Shown: positions 33,050 through 44,730, numbered from the stretch's first letter. The stretch: 64,000 nucleotides of DNA from Conoideocrella luteorostrata (GCA_032433595.1 JASWJB010000009.1:124001-188000); one strand, 5' to 3'. Numbers and translations: made by a program. The notes: generated by a model from the sequence alone, not told the origin.

Positions 33050-35151
33050 CTACAGCTGGATAAGTTCTCCAGCAGTCTGCCCACTTGTGAAGCGGCAGAC
33101 GACAACAACAATTGTTTGCACCAAAAGAGGGCTACTCCAACGCGTCCATGACCTGTCCCTCTCGGATACCGGATAAGATAGCTGGATAGTCCATTTCTTG
33201 CCCTCGACACTGGCCCTCTCCTCCTCCCCGTTCACATAACAAGTCAAGCTCTGGAGATCAGAGGCAGAATCAATGGTCCCACGAATGCTAAGCCGGACCA
33301 AATCCCCATCAATCTCTTTGCTCTTTTCTGAAACGGTGACTTTGCAAGTCGAAGCAGCAGGACGCTTTTGCTGATTTTCACCAACAGTATTCTTCGGGAT
33401 ATAGTCCGAATCTAAAGCTGGCACAAGTGATGGCATCTCGCGACATCGAGTCGCCGCCTCGAAGGCGCAACCAAGCTCCAAAAGCAGATTATCGTCATAA
33501 GCTTTTCCAATAAACGTCAGATTCACTGGCATTCTCGTGTCCTCCATAACCCCCATCGGAACAGAAATCGAAGGCACCCCGAGATGGCGCATAGGGAGGT
33601 TGCCGTTGGAGTAGAGAACGCCGTTCCGCCAAGCAGCCTGGCAAGCCACCTCATCGCGATCTGCATTCGCTGGACCGACGTCTCCATTGGCAGGGAACAC
33701 AACAGCATCCAGGCCCAGCTGCTCCATCCAATCTTCCAGGGTCTCTTTTCTTGCGTTTTCCAAAGCTTGGAGGGCCTGTTCCATCCCGGGAAGCTTCTCC
33801 ATAGCGGAAGCTTTGTGCCGGGGGTAGTCCACGATCTTCTGCCAGCTGAGCTGGTTATCCTCTTCAGTCTCTCCCTGAAGCGAGCCGGGCTCAAGGGGAA
33901 AAATTAAATCGGGATCAACGCAGGTCAGTGAATCTAGCCCTGGCTGCGCGTTGGACACGAGGAAATCATCCCAGGCATGGGAAATGAGCTCACACCTCTC
34001 GACGACAAGCCAGTTCTCTGGGAGATTCCTGATATTTGCCCATTGTACGCCGTCTGGCTCGTAGTCTTCGTAGGTGCTCACGAGGGGGAAATCTACCTCC
34101 ACAACTGTGGCACCACACGCCTCCAGATGTTTTCTCGCCTGCTCCCAGAGCTTCCGCACCGACGGCCGTATCACCACTGATGAGCGACTATCCCGTCCGA
34201 TATACATAGACGGCACCCCGAGGCGCTTTCCCTTGAGACCCTCTGCGTTGCTCAGGTTGAGAAAGTTTTGCGGGCGAAGCTCATCCGCAGGCGGCAGCGG
34301 AATAAGAGTCTGGGCGTTCCAAAAGTCCCCAGATGGATTTGCGTCAGACACACGCAGCACGTCAAGAACACGCAACATGTCCTCCATTGTGCGCGTATGA
34401 GGCACCAGCACGTCGCACGTAGGATACAGATGCCACACTCCGCGGAGTGGCAAGAGTCCCCGCGAGGGGGTATACGCGACGAGCGAGTTATTGGAAGCGG
34501 GCGATCGACCCGAGGATACAGTCTCGGTGCCAAGGCCAAAGACGGCAAAGTTCGACGCTACAGCCGTGGCAGATCCGTTAGAAGAGCCCGACGCATACGC
34601 CGCAGTAAGATACTCAAGGTTATACGGAGACTCAGCCCGGCCGTACGAGCCACGCTGCATTCCTCCATTGGCCATGGCAGGCATGTTCGTCCGACCGAGG
34701 ACAACGGCGCCAGCAGCCCTTAGTATAGACACACAGGCGGCATCCTGGGTCGCGACTAGTCCTTCAAATGCTGGAGCTCCAGCTGCAACGGTCATGCCTT
34801 TTACTTTGATGTTGTCTTTGACAAGGAACGGAATGCCTTCCAATGGTCTTGGTGCTTGTCCAGATGCTCGTGAGGCGTCAGAAGCAGCGGCCTCCTCAAA
34901 CACCTTGGGATTGATAATAGGTATGGCGCTTAATTTCAATCCATTGGCGTCATATACACTGATTCGACGAAGGTATTTTGCTACCAGTTCCACACTGGTG
35001 ATTTGCTTGTTATCCAAGGCGGACAGCAAATCAGAGATACTGGCATCAAGGAGGCCGAAGCCTTCAACCTCAGAGATCGTCTTGATGTCAAGTCAGTATA
35101 ATAGCCCGTTACGAGAGTCTGGAAAGATCAAACTGGACTTACGCTTCCCAT
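33050..35151 (-). CDS. Amidase-signature family protein with C-terminal extension, 679 aa, 2 exons
   Basis: A 9-bp first exon (35151-35143, Met-Gly-Ser) splices over 62 bp (GTAAGT donor, ACTGACT branch) to 35080-33050, which removes the need for a non-ATG start. The core is an amidase-signature enzyme with the Lys-cisSer-Ser triad: VKDNIKVKGM (Lys ~91), YASGSSNGSATAVAS (cis-Ser ~169-170) and GTETVSSGRSPAS (nucleophile Ser ~193), then FAVFGLG. The middle matches fungal amidases, with PHTRTMEDMLRVLDVL and PSISVPMGV. The last ~130 residues (from about 550) are an extra segment with beta-rich character after the enzyme, not found in a minimal amidase. The enzyme hydrolyses a carboxamide to acid plus ammonia; substrate unknown. 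Convergent with the amidohydrolase, whose stop codon is only 139 bp away. Confidence 0.92.
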
Positions 35152-36227
35152 ATTGAATCAGAGTGAGTTTTTATCCTCTGTAGAGTCAGATAATGACAGG
35201 TTGGGTAATGGCAGTTGACAAGAACAAGCCGCACTTGACTAGTTGAGAGTATGAACATATACAACCGCGTTCAAACTACAACCATGAAGCAGAACAAACC
35301 ACAGCTCTGAACAGCTCCAGCAGACTTAACAATCCAGATGCCGTTGTCTCAATAGCAACCATCTTTACCAGGTTCGGTCGCCTGGTACTCAGATCCGCTA
35401 TCAGCTCCAAGCCAGCAACTTGACTTACACACGGATGGAGGAGTTTTCGGGAACCCGAAAAAATGTGGAAACTCCCGTACAAGTGCCATGGGAACACCTA
35501 TCGAAGGTGTGCCAGATTAACGTGGTCGCCCGCGGCATCCGTTACCGTCCCGGTACATCGTCCGCGGCACCCGCTCCCACTTGTCGTAACAAACCGGGGC
35601 AACAGGATAGCCTACAAGAATTTTATCTGGCTGTATGCTGTCTTTTCGAGAAGTGACGCCCAAAGCCTCAATTCAGAAAATCCTCTGATGTCGTCTAGTT
35701 CAGCCGCAGGAATATAAAAGCGTAACTTGGGTTACATGCAATGCGGGGGAGCCGCTAGATGTCCGAGAAAGCTGGGGAAGGAAGCCAAGGAATCGTCCGG
35801 ATCCGCCCCCGCATCGTGACATCCGGACAACGCCGACCAGCCTGGATGAACGAGCTGATAGACGGTCTCTTCCTAGCAGATTGGACGCTACCGTAAATGC
35901 CGACAATTCAGCCATTCTCTAGAGCTGTTCAATCCCCCCCCCCCCTCCGTATTTATGAAGTATGCCTTTAGTGGCGTTTCAGCGATGCCGATTGTCTCGA
36001 GGCACTCTGTCTCGTCTCTGTTCGAAGTAGACTTAAGTATATCGCGATTCCTGCCACCCATCATTCAGAGAGCATTTCCGCATACCATTACCACCTTTCC
36101 GAACGCTCGTATCCTTGCCATCGTAACTCGTTTGCCCCGTGTCCCTATTTGCAAATGAAACAACTACATTTCAACTCCCCACTCTACCAACTTCTGCTGC
36201 ACCTCCTCCTCCGGAACGTAGACGGCC
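35152..36227. other. Divergent intergenic region, amidase and permease promoters
   Basis: About 1.1 kb between divergent starts. Includes an 11-base C run at about 35935-35945. No coding signal is supported. Confidence 0.55.
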
Positions 36228-37844
36228 ATGGCAGCAGAAAATAACGACACATTTTTGAAACCGACAGCGTCAACCCCCCAAGACACCAGAGATGCCTTCG
36301 ATCTCGCAGGCCTGGGCCACGGGCAAGCCATGGTCCGCAAGTTCTCTCTCTGGAGCATGTCTGCGCTCGCGTTCTGCGTCCTGGGCACCTGGGCAGCCAT
36401 AGCATCGTCCCTCCAGACAGGACTCTCCAACGGCGGCCCCATCTCCGTCCTCTGGGGTCTGCTCCTGATAACCGCCTGTAACCTGTGTCTCGCTGTCTCT
36501 CTGGGAGAGCTCTGCAGCAGCATGCCCACGGCGCTAGGCCAGGCGTACTATGTGTACAAGCTGTGCGAGAGCGAGACAGGACGGCTACTATCCTACCTCT
36601 GCGCCTGGACCAACATCTTTGGCTGGTGGACAGCCAGTGCGTCCTTGCTGGCCTTCAACACCAATTTCATCATAGGGCTGAAGCTACTGTACGAACCTGA
36701 ATGGGATGGCGCGAACCAGCCGTGGGTGAGCTTCCTCATCTACCTCTCCCTGTCGGTCTTCGTGACGGGTTTCAACGCCATGGGCTGCCGAAAAGACCAA
36801 GTGCTCCCCTGGCTGAACAACATTATGGGCGGACTATTCGCCGCCCTGTTTCTTGTCTTCTCAGCGGCACTCATCATTGCAGTCGCCACCAGCGACCGAC
36901 TGGTTTTCCGACGCCCTGGATTTGTATTTGCGACTTGGTTCAACGAAACGGGTTGGCCCGATGGGATCGTCTGGTTCCTGGGCCTTCTCCAGTCCTCGTA
37001 CGGCTTGACGGCATTCGACTCGGTCATCCACATGATTGAAGAAGTGCCGGACCCGCGCCGCAACGGCCCCAAGGCCATCTACCTGGCCGTCCTTACAGGC
37101 GCCTTCACCGGGTTCTTCTTCATGATGATCTGTCTCTTCAGCATGCAGGATATCGAAAAAGTGACCAACAGCCCGACGGGCCTGCCATTCATCGGATTAA
37201 TACACGAAGTCATGGGCAAGGACGGTGCCGCTGCTCTCATAGCCATCTTTACCTTTAACACAATAGGACAGAACGTGAGTGTCGCCACGACAGCCTCGCG
37301 CATGACTTGGGGCTTCGCGCGGGACGGAGGACTCCCCTGGAGTACCTACTTGTCCAAGGTTGATCCTGCGTGGAAAGCACCCGTCCGAGCTATTTGGACG
37401 CAAGGCATTCTGACAGCCCTGATTGGGGTCTTGTATCTCTTCTCCACAACGGTCCTGACCGCCATTGTGAGCGTCAGCACCGTAGCCCTGATGATATCCT
37501 ACGGATTGCCAATTTCTGTCCTGCTCATTGTCGGCAGAGACAGGTTGTGTCCGGGCCCATTCCGACTTGGAAAATTGGGGACGCCCCTGAACTATGTTGG
37601 CATTGTAACATGTGTCGTAACGACGGTGTTTTTCTTCTTTCCTAGCAATCCAAATCCAAGCGGGAGTGATATGAACTATGCTATTGCTGTATTTGGCATC
37701 ATGGTTGTTGTGTCTGTTGGGTTTTGGTTCCTTCGTGGATACCGCACTTATATGAGGACAGAGGAAGTGGACCAAGATATCATTGTCGCGCAGCAGCAAC
37801 CCGAAGAAATATCGAGGCAGAACTCAATTGCGAAGAGAGAATAG
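36228..37844 (+). CDS. APC-family amino-acid/GABA/choline permease, 538 aa
   Basis: Single-exon gene of an ACT-type (TC 2.A.3.4) permease. A hydrophilic N-terminus with DTRDAFDLAGLGHGQAMVRKFS precedes about 12 hydrophobic helices; recognisable stretches are SALAFCVLGTWAAIASSLQTGLSNGG, GELCSSMPTALGQAYYVYKL, GGPISVLWG and FDSVIHMIEEVPDPRRNGPKAI, the last being the hallmark loop of fungal Uga4/Hnm1-like carriers, plus TASRMTWGFARDGGLPWS. Plasma membrane or vacuole is expected, with proton-coupled import of GABA, choline or polyamine-type amines. The neighbouring deiminase, amidohydrolase and amidase suggest uptake of a nitrogen compound that they degrade (inference). The C-terminal tail is short and polar. 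No introns were needed. Confidence 0.93.
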   Translation: MAAENNDTFLKPTASTPQDTRDAFDLAGLGHGQAMVRKFSLWSMSALAFCVLGTWAAIASSLQTGLSNGGPISVLWGLLLITACNLCLAVSLGELCSSMPTALGQAYYVYKLCESETGRLLSYLCAWTNIFGWWTASASLLAFNTNFIIGLKLLYEPEWDGANQPWVSFLIYLSLSVFVTGFNAMGCRKDQVLPWLNNIMGGLFAALFLVFSAALIIAVATSDRLVFRRPGFVFATWFNETGWPDGIVWFLGLLQSSYGLTAFDSVIHMIEEVPDPRRNGPKAIYLAVLTGAFTGFFFMMICLFSMQDIEKVTNSPTGLPFIGLIHEVMGKDGAAALIAIFTFNTIGQNVSVATTASRMTWGFARDGGLPWSTYLSKVDPAWKAPVRAIWTQGILTALIGVLYLFSTTVLTAIVSVSTVALMISYGLPISVLLIVGRDRLCPGPFRLGKLGTPLNYVGIVTCVVTTVFFFFPSNPNPSGSDMNYAIAVFGIMVVVSVGFWFLRGYRTYMRTEEVDQDIIVAQQQPEEISRQNSIAKRE

Positions 37845-38142
37845 CTCCGTCCTCATGGACAACGAGTGGAACAAACAGACCTTGTCTCCTTGAATCTATG
37901 ATTTATAAAATATACAATACAAATGTCAGCTCGCTTCTCCGCCAGTTATACGAAGGATTATATGCAATATAAACGCCAGGTCCATGCGTCACCCGTATGT
38001 TCTAATATAATAGTAATCGAGCATTATATAGCTCGAACGCTCATCCAGAGCTCATGGAAATACTCCACATCGGCCCAGGGCTCTTTTCGGAGGGCACAAA
38101 TATGACTGCAATTAATATAATCATCACCTGCAGCCCAACTTG

Positions 38143-39414
38143 CTACTGAAAGCCCCTCGCCGATTTGCCCAGATTCCAAATGTTATCGCACACCCAAGAT
38201 CCTTTCTCGTATCGAAGAAGCTCTTTGGGAATTTTGTCAAACATGGAAATATACGCCTGCGACAAACCCGTCGAGTACAGAAAGTCGGCCCATCGAACAC
38301 GGAAAGGCGGCGGGTTCTCGGGCTCTCTAGTCGTAGGCGCGGGCTTGATGCCCTTCTCGGTGAAGCAGGCTGCTACCTTCATCCAAAGGTTCTTGTCCTT
38401 GAGCTGGTGGATGGCAATTGGATAGTCTCCGTATAGAGCGTGCGATATGGCAGTGGGATGGGTATCTGCTCTGGCATATGCGGAGCCGTCGCCTCGAGAA
38501 TCCGCATCGTCATAGTCGAACTTTTCTTCACCTCGGAAATTAACAAAATTGGCTCGTTCTTCGCCCTTGTGCATCAGGATGCCGACGGCGGCGTCTTCTC
38601 CGGTGACGACATTGAATCGTTCTTGTAGGGATACGAGCAGCTGCATCATATCCCAGGTAACGGTGTACATAGACCCGTGGGCAAATGTGTTGTACCCCGA
38701 ATCGGAGTAGAATAGTTGCCCGATGACAGTGCGATTCACCCTCGCCGTGAGCTGTCCCGTGCTGTCTGATAGCCTCGGGACCAGATATCTATCCCAAAAA
38801 GCAGGCGCATTGAGCCATAAATCAGTGTCTAATTTCGAGACAAATTCGTATTTTTGACCGCTTTTGAGCAGCCACTTGTAGAATTCCAACGTCTTGATTG
38901 TATTTGCCGTAATGTCGTCTTCGGGTATGTGGTCGAGGACAATCATGTCGCCGAATGTGCGGTTTTCGTATCGAATGGTCTCATTCCAGACACCGCCAGG
39001 GTTAGACACCACAAAGCGTGGGTCAAAAGGGGTATCTTGAAATAGACGCATCCACGTGGATCGTATCAACATTCGTCGCTCGACGTCTTGGGCGGCGCAT
39101 ATCACTGCTGCCAGCCATGGACGCCGTGACTGTTTCCCTGATATTGTATCGTGACTCGTCTGCTGTGGAGAGTTGGGAAACGGTAACAGCGTCGGCTTTG
39201 GTCTATGTAGCTTCGTGGTGTCCTGGTAGTGGACTATGGTTTCAACGGACCATGTTCGGGCAGAGCGAGCGTGCAGCACAGACAGATAGATGATAAGACT
39301 CAGGGCAACAAAGACGCCGAGGAGAATGCAGCGAAAATGTAGACGCGACAACCGCTGCAGGAAGTTCAACTTGAAGCAGCTCTGTTTTGACCGATTTGTG
39401 TTGAGCGCGACCAT
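38143..39414 (-). CDS. GT31-family glycosyltransferase (beta-1,3-galactosyltransferase-like), 423 aa
   Basis: The start is the ATG at 39414 (MVALNTN); an upstream extension begins with TTG and was not used. Topology is type II: a short basic cytosolic tail, one membrane anchor at ~29-47, then a lumenal domain. Family features are RRPWLAAVICAAQDVERRMLIRSTWMRLF (the conserved R-x-x-IR-x-TW block), FVSKLDTDLWLNAP with the metal-binding DxD (D196-T-D198), and a GEDAAVGI segment that places the EDV-like acidic motif. These are typical of Galactosyl_T (PF01762). The enzyme should sit in the Golgi and transfer a hexose from a UDP-sugar to a glycoprotein or glycolipid; exact donor and acceptor are unknown. 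Cys-poor lumenal part; no obvious stem repeats. Confidence 0.85.
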   Translation of the reverse strand: MVALNTNRSKQSCFKLNFLQRLSRLHFRCILLGVFVALSLIIYLSVLHARSARTWSVETIVHYQDTTKLHRPKPTLLPFPNSPQQTSHDTISGKQSRRPWLAAVICAAQDVERRMLIRSTWMRLFQDTPFDPRFVVSNPGGVWNETIRYENRTFGDMIVLDHIPEDDITANTIKTLEFYKWLLKSGQKYEFVSKLDTDLWLNAPAFWDRYLVPRLSDSTGQLTARVNRTVIGQLFYSDSGYNTFAHGSMYTVTWDMMQLLVSLQERFNVVTGEDAAVGILMHKGEERANFVNFRGEEKFDYDDADSRGDGSAYARADTHPTAISHALYGDYPIAIHQLKDKNLWMKVAACFTEKGIKPAPTTREPENPPPFRVRWADFLYSTGLSQAYISMFDKIPKELLRYEKGSWVCDNIWNLGKSARGFQ

Positions 39415-41253
39415 TGTTGAAGGGACCGGTACGCAAAACGGTCGATTCCGCAATGGGGGTTTTGTTGAGTATGGAGGAGGGAGGTTTGATGGGCCTGGCG
39501 CTGGAATCTGTTTCTCAGGGGCAGCAAAGGTGTTCGCGCGCCTGCCGCCTTATGATGGAGCGACTTGGCCAGGATGTGCCGACATAAATCTTATTTCGCA
39601 GCCTGGGGCGGCTAGTAAGCTCACTCTATGGCAATGTACCTTGACTGGTTAGCCTAGCCAGAGACGAAATCGGGAATGAGGGGCTCGATGCAGGGGCCTA
39701 AAAAGCATGGTGCTAGACATTAAAGTACGGAGCGCATACTAGTTAGTATTTATTCGCTTACAACTTAGTACGGCCAGCATGGCTGGCATGGCTGGCATGG
39801 CTGACGGCTTGTTCAACAGCAAACATCCAACCGTGATGCTGTGAATTTTGGAAGTGTCAAGCCCAGCGAGGGTACTACCAGTCGCACATGAATTGTTTTC
39901 ACCACATAGATGAGGTAGACCGTGACACTGCAGCAGCTCCTTCGCGGTTCACTACGCCGTACCTGTTGTACCAAAGGGTCTGGTTCACGACAAACACTAG
40001 CCCCGTCGTCCACGGTCGGCAAGCTGGCGAGCCTGAGTCAACTCAATTCAGGGGGGAGGCTGAGGAGCTGGGAGGCTGCGCGGCACGTCAGCGCAAACCT
40101 TGATAAAACCCAGCCCAGCCCGGCTTAGTGGACGAGCCAGACGCAAGTGAGGCAGTCGGGCTGCGTGTTTGTCGATCGACCCTCGCTAGGTTTGTATGCG
40201 CAAGTACTAAAATTGGGCAGCAGGTGGCAGGCACGGAGCACACCCGCGTTGGCTTGGGTTGGCTTGGCCTCCACTAGTACACCACCACCCGCCTCTGGCT
40301 GCCCACATCAGCCGCCAACATACTCCGTACATTTTGTCTTCAACCCCACGTGCGGCCACGGCACGGTAGGAGCAGTGTGGGCTGCTGCAAACATCTCACT
40401 CAGCACACCCACCGGACCAGACCCAATCCAGCAGCGCCCGTGGCTTGGCTTGGCCCAGGCGTGACGATTCAACCAAAATTTACGGAGTACACGTCCAACA
40501 AGACTTCTTCATCGCACGCTCCATTTTCAACGTCAGAGCTCCAAATTAAATATGGGACGGCACTGCGACGAGGTGAGGAGTCACGAGCCATTTACGGGCT
40601 ATACCGTTCGACAATTGATCGGTGGTGGTGATGGCAATAACAACCACTAGAGCGTTCACATGTGTACTCCGCATGTACTGCGGATTAATTCCAGGCTTGG
40701 CCTGCATTTCCCCGCCTTGTGCTCCGTACTCAGCCACCACCACGTCAAGCCTGCTGCGGCGGATCACATTGCCCGTCTGCAGCCTTCGTAACCAAAATAT
40801 GCAAACCGGTAGTATGAACTGGACTAAGCCATCATAGGACACGCAAGCGAATGCTTATTCTCCCACAACGTATCATTTATAGTAACAACATAGGCTGAAG
40901 TGTCTCGCATTGTCCCCATTTATACGGCAGTGCTGTACTAGTAATGCGTCGCTCCGCACTGTGTATTATTTACTCTTCAAAGTATGTACAGTAAGTAAAC
41001 CCCCAATTAGTCTCAGTATCATATGTCAATCGCCTGCGTCATACCCTCGATTTCTGGCCCCTTTATTCTAGCTCCAACATGTAACAATAGGCCCTCTTCG
41101 GCCAGTCGTTTCCGAAACCCAAGCATCCATCACAGCCTTGTTTTGTCAAATCGTGGCGGTTGTGTCCCAGATGTGTCTTAACATAGCGTTCAAGTGACCC
41201 AGATGAGCCAGCACTGAAAAAGACGTTTCGTTACATCTCGAGTTGACAGATCT
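39415..41253. other. Gene-poor stretch, 1.8 kb
   Basis: Contains a short ATGGCTGGC tandem (three units near 39779-39803), several GGCTTGGCTTGG runs near 40240-40460, and exact TACGGAGTA-family motifs at 40321 and 40481. ORFs are short and lie in compositionally biased sequence. Nothing called. Confidence 0.5.
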
Positions 41254-41433
41254 TTACTGGCCAAGGCCAGGAATGAGCTTCTCAATGCTGTCGAGAGTCT
41301 CGCCGAGTCCCTCCAAAGCGCCAGAGTGACCGCCGAGAAGGGGAATGTCGCGACCTTCAACGTTGGTAGGGGCAGCGAGGACGCTGGAGGCGAAAAATGC
41401 CAGAGCGGCGAGGGCAGCGGAATTGCACTTCAT
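41254..41433 (-). CDS. Small secreted peptide, 59 aa
   Basis: A 60-codon frame (stop TAA at 41254-41256) too short for most gene finders. Met-Lys-Cys-Asn is followed by an Ala/Leu/Phe-rich hydrophobic stretch ending in SSVLAAP, a textbook signal peptide with Ala-x-Ala cleavage after residue ~20. The mature peptide (~39 residues) reads APTNVEGRDIPLLGG... and ends in IPGLGQ; it is Gly/Leu-rich, has no Cys, and has no KEX2 dibasic site. Codon use is heavily biased toward GCC/CTC/GGC, as in well-expressed fungal secreted genes. A TATA-like CATATAAG lies about 120 bp before the ATG. This looks like a genuine gene; similar tiny secreted peptides can act as effectors, aggregation or signalling factors. 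Function unknown. Confidence 0.72.
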   Translation of the reverse strand: MKCNSAALAALAFFASSVLAAPTNVEGRDIPLLGGHSGALEGLGETLDSIEKLIPGLGQ

Positions 41434-42710
41434 CGTGAGGAGCGAGGTGGTGGATAAAGAGGTCTTTTCAAGTTGATTTAGTAGTGTATTGGGCTGAGTG
41501 GAATGCGTGAAGCAACCTCTTGAAATTTCGGATGCTGGCGATCAAGGACGCATCTTATATGCCGCGAACGGCTAGGATGCTCAATTGACGAACTGAATCA
41601 TCTTTCTCGCGACATTCAGCAACTACCGTAGCGCTGCAGCTCTAGTCGCGGATCGCAATTAAATCACTTGTTGCGCAATTGAATTCAACCGGCATTGCGG
41701 TGTTATACAGATTGGTTTATTCCCCCATAGAGCACGTACGTGCAAAACGAGGCAACACGATGTTCCATGTCGTGATTTTAGCGGGGTTTTGACAATGTGA
41801 TGCAAGATCGCGGCAGTTGTCACCACCAATCAGGGCCACTTATACTCTCCGGGGCTGCTACCATCTCATCTCAAAAAGGGCAGCCTTACGGATTTGGGAG
41901 CTTGTTCTCATATTAGATAGATAAGAGCTACCGATTTGGACATCAGCACTGCACGTACACTGCGTTATCCCTATTCGGCAACTGGCGATTCCGCACGCTA
42001 GTAGGATGAGTACATGATGTGATTCTGCTGTGAAATGCATCTTCACGGGCACGGCCAACATGAATACCTTCCACTTGGTGTTCTAAGTTTGCAGCCGATG
42101 GAGAAAGACTAGGGGTGTCGATGCCGTAGTCAACCAACCCGTCTACGAGGTCCCGGCGGGGATGGTATCGACCCGTGGGACAAGCGCTTTCTGAACGATA
42201 AACACCAGTGTTGTCCCTCGACCGTTGTGATAATGAGATTCGGAACATATTTACTTGTTATGCTGCTTCGAAACATAGCCAGATCAGACCTGGGGGTGGG
42301 TAAGCGAGCAAGCCAACATGTCAAGCACCTTGTTTTTCATGGTCGTTTACCCTCGCGGTTCATGCTTCTTCTCCATATGCTAACAGGTCCAACTAAATAT
42401 CACTGGTGCCCGTTCTGGCGCATCACGTAACTAGTTAGTTACATGCGTGCTTGTGTCCCCATCCGCAATTCCAGTTACTCAGCACAGGACCACATGCCAT
42501 CGATGCAGGGTTACGCCGTTACAGAAGTTCCCATGGAGTAAACAGGCGGTGGAACGTTTCTCAACGCGAGGCGCCGCACCCTGCAGAGCATGAACCAATA
42601 GGCTTGATAGGCTTGTATCAGCTGCCAACGAATATTCTGTAAATAATTGCTGGTGTAGGTGTGGCCATAAACGAGAGAGCAACTTATCCGTGTCCTGGCA
42701 AAACACGGCT
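41434..42710. other. Gene-poor stretch with secreted-peptide promoter
   Basis: Includes the proximal promoter of the secreted peptide. The rest to 42710 shows only short overlapping open frames and no recognised domain. Confidence 0.5.
41554..41563 (-). promoter_or_regulatory. TATA-like box of the secreted peptide gene
   Basis: The minus strand reads GGCATATAAG, about 120-130 bp upstream of the ATG at 41433. The position fits a core promoter with a 5' UTR of roughly 90-100 bases. Confidence 0.45.
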
Positions 42711-44457
42711 TCACCATGTTATAATCATAGAATGCCCCGGCTGCTGCGTGACTACATGGCCGACAGTCATCAAGGAAAGCCTTGCAGTCCCATCTGGAAG
42801 GAACTCTGCTATGGCGGCAGTCTCAATTCTATGCCAAAGACATACATATCTGCCCCTGACGCATGTGCAGTTTTCTGCCGCCGGTGTTCCATGCAACGCA
42901 GCGCCGCCTTCTTCTACCTCTATCCGAGCTGTTGTCATTGCCACAAGCAGTTTTGTATCCCACAGTCCTACTCTTCTAGGCATTGTCGCCATAAGAGATA
43001 ATGCCCTTCGGCGAAGGAGTGGGTCTCTACACTGTTCCGCAACAAAATGCAAAGCATCGCGCAAAGAAGGGCCGTATAAGGAGCCGCCGGCAACGGTTTG
43101 CCCCGTCTTCGCTTTCGTTTTCGCAGCTCTTTCCGCGACCATCCTTCCCGCATAGCAGACAATTTCCTCGAATGCACCGTAGAGTCCATCCCAAGCAAGT
43201 CCAGAACTGGCCAAGTCCTGTTGACACATGACCTTGATCCTGACAAGCCATAGTTTCAGTGATAGATCCGAAGCCCGCCCTCCTTCATCTTCGAGCCGCA
43301 AACGATTCTTGAGATCTTGGCACTTTGTTTTCCAGCGCTCTATTGCTTGGTAATATGGCAAGCGTGCATATGGTATAGGTCGGGTGCACTCCGCAGCGCC
43401 TTGATAAGCTGCACCTGGTCGGACCATCTCCGTTAGGCCACTCATCAGTGGTTGCAGCTCAAGAAACGCGTCCTCGATGTTTCTGAACGGAGCGTTGGAC
43501 CCCAAACGTACTGGGCTGGTCCGATGCCATGGCCTCGGCTGGCCATTCCCTACGAATTGGCCCTCCATGCGATTCATGAGCAATGACACAGAATGCTTTG
43601 TAAGTAAACTATCTATTTGGCAGCCGGGTCCATCTTTTCCATCGTCCCATAGTCTCCATTGGTAAAACAATTGCAGGCCGTGCCGCGCATGCATCATTAG
43701 CTCTTTGGTGTCTCCAAGAAGAGCGCATATAGTTGTGAACAGAATATTCGCCATCAGCACCACCTCCTGGCTGGTGCGGTCCACGGTGTCCTGCTGCGCA
43801 AGATGCATAAGTTGCTGGACAGCTATATTATAGTGGGTCAAAGCAAAGACGTAGTTATTTTGACTGCCACATTGAGCCGCTGCTGATTTTAACGTTTCGC
43901 GAACCTGAAGATACAGATGGACTGCACCCAACGCCAGACTAGCATGCCAAATCGCTGGGAATGACAGACTTGCCCGCGTCACGTCTTTCGTCCAGAAAAT
44001 GTTGTCAACGTCGGATACAATGTGCGGAATGGTGTGCATACAAAAGGTGTTGAACGTATTTTTCTCTCTGAAAGAGCAATCTACACTGATGGGCGATAGT
44101 CCCGGATGAACCCTGATTGTTTCCCGCATCACAAAGCCGTAAGATTTGCCTGGATGTGAGGAATCAAGGTAGCCAGGGCAATCGAGGCTTGCTGCTGTGC
44201 AACGTTTGCAAGCCGGCTTCGTTTCATCGCACTTCAAGCGTCGAGTCCTTGAGCAACCATGTTGTAAGTTAATGGCCAGGCTGCTATTACACGGAGCTGG
44301 CAGGGAACGGCGGAGGGAATGGCGAAGCAGAAGTCGACGTCGGTCTGTTCAATACGCACCGGCACAGAGCGCAGCCTGTTTTCACTTTGTGTGCCCATCT
44401 CTTCCGCCGTTTGGGTACTTCCACCGACCCAAGGCTCCAGCCAAAAGCAGATGTCAT
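42711..44457 (-). CDS. Zn2Cys6 fungal transcription factor, 544 aa, 2 exons
   Basis: Exon 1 44457-44360 and exon 2 44247-42711 join over a 112-bp intron; phase 2 restores CALCRTRRLKCDETKPACKRC. The six cysteines fall at residues 29, 32, 39, 46, 49 and 56, exactly the C-x2-C-x6-C-x6-C-x2-C-x6-C binuclear cluster. A basic patch RRKRWAHKVK precedes it. The rest is a Fungal_trans_2-type helical region with HARHGLQLFYQWR and FLELQPLMSGL, typical of regulators of metabolism. It should bind CGG half-sites in the nucleus. The exact start is uncertain: in-frame ATGs also exist upstream of 44457. The gene sits among secreted and transporter genes without an obvious partner cluster. The C-terminus is short and the last residues may be missing. 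Confidence 0.85.
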
Positions 44458-44730
44458 AGAGTCTAGCGTCTCACCATTTTTGTGAACCTGGTGGCGGCGG
44501 TGATATGGCGACACTGGCATGCAGCTATTCGATTGCAGCTGTGTCGCCTGGCTCCGACTGACTGGCTGGCTGGCAGCCATTGGGATAAGCTGGCGATGAG
44601 CTGGTTGACTCGGATCGGATACCCTGTTACTAACGGGCAAACAAATATCCAGACTGCGATTTCAAATATCCATCCTGGCCTAACCCAAGTCGTGATAGGT
44701 ACCCCACCACCTATTACAGGGGGAGAAGTA

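Noticed and set aside
34491..35156. 221-codon plus-strand frame over the amidase start
   Set aside because: It is antisense to the amidase exon and its first intron; no domain.
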